A stretch of DNA of 64,000 bases. Origin: Prevotellaceae bacterium UBA1746. Its GTDB lineage: Bacteria; Bacteroidota; Bacteroidia; Bacteroidales; Bacteroidaceae. Positions 59,653 through 64,000 of the stretch are shown piece by piece. A model generated the notes under the pieces. That model did not search any database and was not told where the DNA came from. It saw nothing but the letters and a program-made list of their open reading frames with translations. The DNA is taken from the NCBI GenBank assembly GCA_905369775.1, contig CAJPJR010000004.1, positions 1-64,000 on the forward strand, written 5' to 3'. The number at the start of each line of letters is the position of its first letter. The first letter of the stretch is position 1. The position numbers and the translations under genes are program-made.

Positions 59653-61839
59653 TCAGCGGATGAAGAGGAGCTCGCGATATTTGGGGAGCGTCCACATTTC
59701 GTCCTCGACGATGAGTTCGAGTTTGTCGATGTGGTAGCGAATGGCGTGCAAGAAGGGCTCGACCTCGTCGTGGTAGGCCACGGAGAGGGCGCGGATGTCG
59801 GTGAGACGATTCACCTCTTTGCGCTTTTCCACCATCTCCTCAACGGCATTGACGATGAAATCGGTGTGGAGATTGATCTTTTCGATGAGCGTGACGTTGT
59901 AGGCGCTGAGTTGTGCGGCTTTCTCGGGCGGAAAGGCCGACATGATCTTGCTTACATTGTCGACCAGCACGCTTTGGTACTTGGTGGCGACGGGAATGAT
60001 GTGGTTCATGCACAGATCACCCAAGACGCGGCTTTCGATCTGGATCTTTTTGTAGTAGATCTCGCGCTTGATCTCGTTGCGGGCGGCGAGTTCGTTGCGC
60101 GTCATGACGTGCATGCTTTCGAACATGCGCACGGAATCCTCGTCGGTGTAGCGGTCGTAGATGACCGGGCAGCTGGTTTCGCAGTCGAGGCCGCGGCGGG
60201 CGGCTTCGGCCTTCCACTCTTCGCTGTAGCCGTTGCCGTCGAAGTGGATGGGGCGGCAGGTGCGGATGTCGTCGCGCAGGGTGTTGAGGAGGGCTTCTTC
60301 GGTGCTTTGGCCGGCGGCAAGGAGGGCATCGACGCGCACCTTGAAGTCGGTGAGCGCTTCGGCCACGGCGGTGTTGAGCACAATGAGGGCGCTGGCGCAG
60401 TTGGCCGACGAGCCGACGGCGCGAAACTCGAAGCGGTTGCCGGTGAAGGCGAAGGGCGAGGTGCGGTTGCGGTCGGTATTGTCGATGAAGAGCTCGGGAA
60501 TCTGCGGAATGTCGAGTTGCACGCCCTGTTTGCCCGCCATGGGAGCGAGCGGGTCGGCCGACTGTGCGACGCGGTCGAGGAGTTCGCTCACTTGCTTGCC
60601 CAAGAACGAGGAGATGATGGCGGGCGGGGCTTCGTGACCGCCGAGGCGGTGGGAGTTGCCCGCGCTCATGATGCTGGCTTTCAGCAGACCGTTGTGGCGA
60701 TAGACGCCCATGAGCGTGGCGACAATGAAGGTGAGGAAGCGAAGGGTGTCGCTTTTGGAGCGACCGGGGGCGTGAAGAATGACGCCGGTGTCGGTGCAGA
60801 GCGACCAGTTGCAGTGTTTGCCGCTGCCGTTGATGCCGGCGAAGGGTTTCTCGTGGAGTAGGCAGCGAAAGCCGTGTTTGCGCGCCACTTTGCGCATGAG
60901 CGAGACGAGCAACATGTTGTGATCCACAGCCAAATTGCACTCTTCGTAGATGGGGGCGAGCTCAAACTGATTGGGAGCCACCTCATTGTGGCGCGTCTTG
61001 CAGGGAATACCGAGACGGAGGGCTTGAATTTCGAGATCGCGCATGAATTCGGCCACGCGCTCGGGGATGGCGCCGAAATAGTGGTCTTCCATCTGCTGAT
61101 TCTTGGCGCTGTCGTGCCCCATGAGGGTGCGTCCGGTGAGCAAGAGGTCGGGGCGGGCGGCGTAGAGCCCTTCGTCCACGAGGAAGTACTCCTGTTCCCA
61201 ACCGAGGTTGGTGTGTACGTGCACGGGCTCGTCGTAGAAATAGGCGCAAACGGCTTCAGCGGCGTGGTTGACGGCGGCGATCGACTTTTTGAGCGGGGCT
61301 TTGTAGTCGAGGGCTTCGCCGGTGTAGCTGATGAAGACGGTGGGAATCATCAGCGTGTCGTCGATGATGAAGACGGGGCTGGCGGGATCCCAAGCGGAGT
61401 AGCCGCGCGCCTCGAAAGTGGAGCGGATTCCGCCGTTGGGGAAGGAGGAGGCGTCGGGTTCCTGCTGGACAAGGAGCTTGCCGGCGAAGTCTTCGATCAT
61501 GCCGCCCTTACCATCGTGCTCAACAAAGGCGTCGTGCTTTTCGGCGGTGCCTTCGGTGAGGGGTTGGAACCAGTGTGTATAATGCGTGACGCCCATCTCG
61601 ACGGCCCACTGCTTCATGCCTTGGGCGATGGCATTGGCGGTGTGCATGTCGAGTGGGCGTCCGGTGTCGAGGGTCTCGGCATAGCGCCGATAAACGTCGA
61701 GCGGAAGATACTTTCGCATCTTGTCCTGGTTGAAAACATAGGTGGCATAGTACGCCGAAGGGCGTTCGGCCGGGGCGGTCACGGGGACGGGGCGCTTCTT
61801 GAAGGCCTCTTCCACCACTTTGAAACGGAGTGTGCTCAT
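59653..61839 (-). CDS. glnN: glutamine synthetase type III
   Basis: This 728-residue enzyme makes glutamine from glutamate, ammonia and ATP. It has the length and layout of GSIII, the form typical of Bacteroidota. Motifs are FPNGGIRSTFEARGYSAWDP, the metal-site stretch LGWEQEYFLVDEGLY, RHNEVAPNQFELAPIYEECN with the catalytic core, and GINGSGKHCNWSL; a C-terminal helical extension follows. The ATG at 61839 gives the standard N terminus (MSTLRFKVVEEAFKKRPV), and a longer in-frame extension crosses the upstream terminator and is rejected. It has a -7 element at 61925 and is a single-gene unit. Confidence 0.95.
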   Translation of the reverse strand: MSTLRFKVVEEAFKKRPVPVTAPAERPSAYYATYVFNQDKMRKYLPLDVYRRYAETLDTGRPLDMHTANAIAQGMKQWAVEMGVTHYTHWFQPLTEGTAEKHDAFVEHDGKGGMIEDFAGKLLVQQEPDASSFPNGGIRSTFEARGYSAWDPASPVFIIDDTLMIPTVFISYTGEALDYKAPLKKSIAAVNHAAEAVCAYFYDEPVHVHTNLGWEQEYFLVDEGLYAARPDLLLTGRTLMGHDSAKNQQMEDHYFGAIPERVAEFMRDLEIQALRLGIPCKTRHNEVAPNQFELAPIYEECNLAVDHNMLLVSLMRKVARKHGFRCLLHEKPFAGINGSGKHCNWSLCTDTGVILHAPGRSKSDTLRFLTFIVATLMGVYRHNGLLKASIMSAGNSHRLGGHEAPPAIISSFLGKQVSELLDRVAQSADPLAPMAGKQGVQLDIPQIPELFIDNTDRNRTSPFAFTGNRFEFRAVGSSANCASALIVLNTAVAEALTDFKVRVDALLAAGQSTEEALLNTLRDDIRTCRPIHFDGNGYSEEWKAEAARRGLDCETSCPVIYDRYTDEDSVRMFESMHVMTRNELAARNEIKREIYYKKIQIESRVLGDLCMNHIIPVATKYQSVLVDNVSKIMSAFPPEKAAQLSAYNVTLIEKINLHTDFIVNAVEEMVEKRKEVNRLTDIRALSVAYHDEVEPFLHAIRYHIDKLELIVEDEMWTLPKYRELLFIR

Positions 61840-61924
61840 GTGAGTTGCCGGGGTGCCGCGTCGCGAGGGCGGGGCACGTTTGTGGATTGGGGGGAAATGA
61901 ATGGGTGTTGGCGTTAAGCCGGAG

Positions 61925-61932
61925 CAAAGGTA
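61925..61932 (-). promoter_or_regulatory. -7 element TACCTTTG of glnN
   Basis: On the minus strand TACCTTTG lies directly after the T run of the upstream terminator. The leader is about 80 bases. No clear TTTG at -33, which may indicate activator dependence. Confidence 0.5.
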
Positions 61933-61967
61933 CAAAAAAACACCGCCTCCGTTTGCAGAGTCGGTGT
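61933..61967 (-). terminator. terminator behind the LolD-like gene
   Basis: ACACCG (61940-61945) pairs with CGGTGT (61962-61967), with CTC/GAG extending it. On the minus strand seven T follow and run straight into the glnN -7 element. Confidence 0.7.
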
Positions 61968-62056
61968 GTTTTGTGGGGGATTTTTCGCCGCCGAGGGGCC
62001 CCGGGGGCGTTTTGCCCGGCACAATTGCGGTGCGGCGGGGGAGGGGGTGGTCGATT

Positions 62057-62716
62057 TCAGTCCACCACGCGGCCGTCGGCGAGGCGAATGCAGCGATCGG
62101 TTTGGGCGGCAAATTTTTCGTCGTGGGTCACGATGACGAAGGTTTGGTTCAATTCGCGGCGCAGGCGGAAGAAGAGGGCTTGCAGTTCGGAGCGGTTGTG
62201 CGTGTCGAGCGAACCGGTGGGCTCATCGGCGAAGACAATGTCGGGACGGTTGGTGAGGGCGCGCGCAGCGGCCACGCGTTGTTGTTCGCCGCCCGAGAGT
62301 TCGGTGGGTTTGTGCTCGGCGCGCGCCGTGAGTCCCATGAACTCGAGCAGTTCGGCCGCACGGTTGGCGGCGGTGCGCTTGCTTTGTCCCGCAATGAGGG
62401 CCGGCAGCATCACATTCTCCAGGGCGGTGAACTCGGGCAAGAGTTGGTGGAACTGAAAGATGAAGCCGATGTGCTGATTTCTGAAGCGCGAGAGGGCGGC
62501 ATCGCCCAGGCGCGTTACGTCGGTATCGGCCAAGGTGATGGAACCCTCGTCGGGGCGCAGCAAAGTGCCCATCACTTGGAGCAGGGTGGTCTTGCCGGCA
62601 CCCGAAGCGCCGACGATGCTCACCATTTCGCCGCGGGCGATGTCGGTGTCGATGCCTTTGAGCACTTCGAGAGTGCCAAACGATTTGTGGATGTTGCGGA
62701 TGGAGAGGATGGACAT
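62057..62716 (-). CDS. lolD: LolD-like ABC transporter ATP-binding protein
   Basis: This 219-residue protein is a complete ABC ATPase of the LolD/MacB group. Walker A is GASGAGKTT (residues 36-44), the Q-loop is IFQFHQLLPEFTALENVMLP, the signature is LSGGEQQRVA, and Walker B is IVFADEPTGSLDTHN. Such ATPases drive lipoprotein release or related envelope export with a LolC/E-like permease, which is not in the window. It lies 55 bases behind the antiporter gene on the same strand. The assignment to Lol rather than another MacB-like system is by similarity only. Confidence 0.85.
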   Translation of the reverse strand: MSILSIRNIHKSFGTLEVLKGIDTDIARGEMVSIVGASGAGKTTLLQVMGTLLRPDEGSITLADTDVTRLGDAALSRFRNQHIGFIFQFHQLLPEFTALENVMLPALIAGQSKRTAANRAAELLEFMGLTARAEHKPTELSGGEQQRVAAARALTNRPDIVFADEPTGSLDTHNRSELQALFFRLRRELNQTFVIVTHDEKFAAQTDRCIRLADGRVVD

Positions 62717-62771
62717 GGGGAGGAGTTTTGGGGAATGACGAAGGAGAGAGAAGAGGGCGGGGTGCTGCCGT

Positions 62772-64000
62772 TCAGCGGTCGGAGAGGGTGAGGGCGTTGC
62801 GCCCGTCGGCACTCGAAGACGAGGAGCCGAGCGCCGCGGGGACGATGAGCATCCAACTGCGGGCGGAGAAATAGCGTTCGAGCTGTCCGGGTATGTCCTC
62901 GAGGCGGCGGTGGTAGGACGGCATGCCGCGGCGGGCGAGCACAAACACGGCCATGTGGTCGGGACGGGTGCGGGCGGCCACGCCGGCCAAGCCTTCGGCG
63001 GGCGTGAACTTGTGGAAGTCGGCCGAGAGGCTCCGGCGTTCTGCCTGCCAAGCGCCCTCGACGGCGCGGAGTGTCCGCTCTTCGCCGTAGACCGATACGC
63101 GACAAGCGGTTTGTTCGGCCAGGGTGGCGATGCGCCGGCACCAGTGTTTCAATCCCGGATCGAACTCTCCGCGCGGCGGCACGATGACATGCAGGCGCCG
63201 CAGGGAGTGGATGGGCACGAGCGGCCGGTAGATCAGAATTTGTTGGGAGGAAGAGGCGATGAGGTCGGTGGCAAATTTGCCGTAGAAGGTTTCGCCGATG
63301 TGTTTCTTGCTGTGGAGACCGATGAGAATGTCGGTGGCTTCGTGTTCGCCCGCGGTGTGTATGATGCCGGTCACGGCATTCACCGAACGCCGGCAGTGGG
63401 TTTGCATGCGCACCCCCACGGTGGCGGCCATCTTGGCGGCGTAGTCCAGGCTGCGTTGCGCCTCGTTTCGCCGTTCGGCATCGTCATCGAGCACCACACT
63501 CACCGCGGTGAGCTGCGCCGTCGGGCCGTGGCTGCGCAACATCAGGGCCATGTTGGTGAGCGGAATGAGCATGTGCGGGTTGCTCAGCGCCACAATGAGC
63601 GAATCCTTGTCGGCCGATGCGTCTTCTTGCGCCGCTTCGCCCGAGAGAACGAGCTTGCGCGCGGCGCGTTCGGTGAGGGTTGAGGCCACAATGCACGAAC
63701 CCAGAATCAGAAACATCGAAGCGTTGATGATCTCGTCGCCCAGCAGGTGAGTGCCGTCGGGGAGAATGATTTCGTAGCCCACAAGCGCGATGGCCAACGT
63801 GGCGGCCGCGCGCGCAGTAGAGAGGCCCGACACCAATTGGGCCTCGCCCGCGCTGAAACGCATGAGGCGAAGCGTGTGGGCGGCGAGGATTTTGCCCGCC
63901 GCGCCGGTGAGAATCATCACGCCGGCGGTGAGGAAAATGCCATAGTCCGCAGCCATGGCCTGCACATTGATGATCATGCCCACGCCAATCAGGAAGTAGG
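62772..64000 (-). CDS. Kef-type cation:proton antiporter with universal-stress-like domain, 5' part missing
   Basis: The reading frame runs off the right edge of the window, so only the last part is seen (at least 409 residues). It begins with late membrane segments of a CPA2-type antiporter, such as GIFLTAGVMILTGAAGKILA, LRFSAGEAQLVSGLSTARAA and ATLAIALVGYEIILPDG. About 250 residues of soluble domain follow, resembling one or two universal-stress-protein folds, with HMLIPLTNMALMLRSHG and TDILIGLHSKKHIGETFYGK. A K+ or Na+/H+ exchange role with nucleotide regulation is likely. A GTG at 63983 is not the true start. Confidence 0.8.
   Translation of the reverse strand, partial: YFLIGVGMIINVQAMAADYGIFLTAGVMILTGAAGKILAAHTLRLMRFSAGEAQLVSGLSTARAAATLAIALVGYEIILPDGTHLLGDEIINASMFLILGSCIVASTLTERAARKLVLSGEAAQEDASADKDSLIVALSNPHMLIPLTNMALMLRSHGPTAQLTAVSVVLDDDAERRNEAQRSLDYAAKMAATVGVRMQTHCRRSVNAVTGIIHTAGEHEATDILIGLHSKKHIGETFYGKFATDLIASSSQQILIYRPLVPIHSLRRLHVIVPPRGEFDPGLKHWCRRIATLAEQTACRVSVYGEERTLRAVEGAWQAERRSLSADFHKFTPAEGLAGVAARTRPDHMAVFVLARRGMPSYHRRLEDIPGQLERYFSARSWMLIVPAALGSSSSSADGRNALTLSDR

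Noticed and set aside
63983..64000. GTG at 63983 as start of the antiporter gene
   Set aside because: The frame stays open to the window edge with hydrophobic antiporter sequence, so the true start lies outside.

Overview
The window is a chromosomal segment of a GC-rich member of the Bacteroidota, order Bacteroidales, most like the Prevotellaceae and their relatives. The evidence is a RagA/SusC and RagB/SusD pair, a short primary sigma factor without a long N-terminal region 1, type III glutamine synthetase, proteins ending in a YDLxGR-type C-terminal sorting tail, three large DUF5117-type zinc metalloproteases, and promoters of the Bacteroides form (TTTG, 19-20 bases, TAnnTTTG or TAnnTTCG) with no clear Shine-Dalgarno sequences. 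I cannot name the species. No transposase, integrase, phage gene, tRNA or CRISPR array was seen.

Layout. Bases 1-113 are the 3' end of a 5S rRNA and its terminator. Bases 464-13333 read rightward: a secreted DUF3472/discoidin protein, a low-molecular-weight tyrosine phosphatase with a DUF2461 gene, an exported Ala/Lys-rich repeat protein, a candidate small RNA in a 1.2-kb gap, a TonB receptor with its surface lipoprotein, and a MATE exporter with a cytidylate-kinase-like gene. Bases 13477-22607 read leftward: a GH20 hexosaminidase, a dGTPase-like gene, a Sel1-repeat gene, and the cluster dut - TPR lipoprotein - DUF4292 lipoprotein - EnvC-like protein.

Bases 22873-35354 form one leftward locus behind a single canonical promoter: SusC, SusD, DUF4843 lipoprotein, PKD-like lipoprotein and two DUF5117 metalloproteases. 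Its likely job is to bind, cut and import peptide-like substrate. Next come the primary sigma factor gene, a third metalloprotease, a DUF6359-like secreted protein, a CvfB-like S1 protein and a SpoT-type gene, all leftward. Two small rightward genes for membrane proteins (44292-45477) are followed by a leftward block of TlpA thioredoxin, DUF6029 porin-like protein, rhodanese, pabB and pabC, with sufB upstream. Bases 52014-57408 read rightward: AraC regulator, aldose-1-epimerase-like, CotH-family, MerR regulator and radA. The end reads leftward: a lower-GC island with a WG-repeat lipoprotein and an odd in-frame follower, then glnN, a LolD-like ATPase and a truncated Kef-type antiporter.

Points that stand out: a promoter-terminator pair with no ORF at 6132-6301 (candidate small RNA); a family of about 20-bp G/C-tract plus A/T-tract units that occurs only in gaps and forms alternative or crossing hairpins at six loci; tandem in-frame stops TAG TGA joining two ORFs at 58041-58046; a SpoT-like protein with an intact hydrolase domain but altered synthetase residues; sufB without sufC or sufD beside it; and a strong hairpin inside the SusCD-protease operon.
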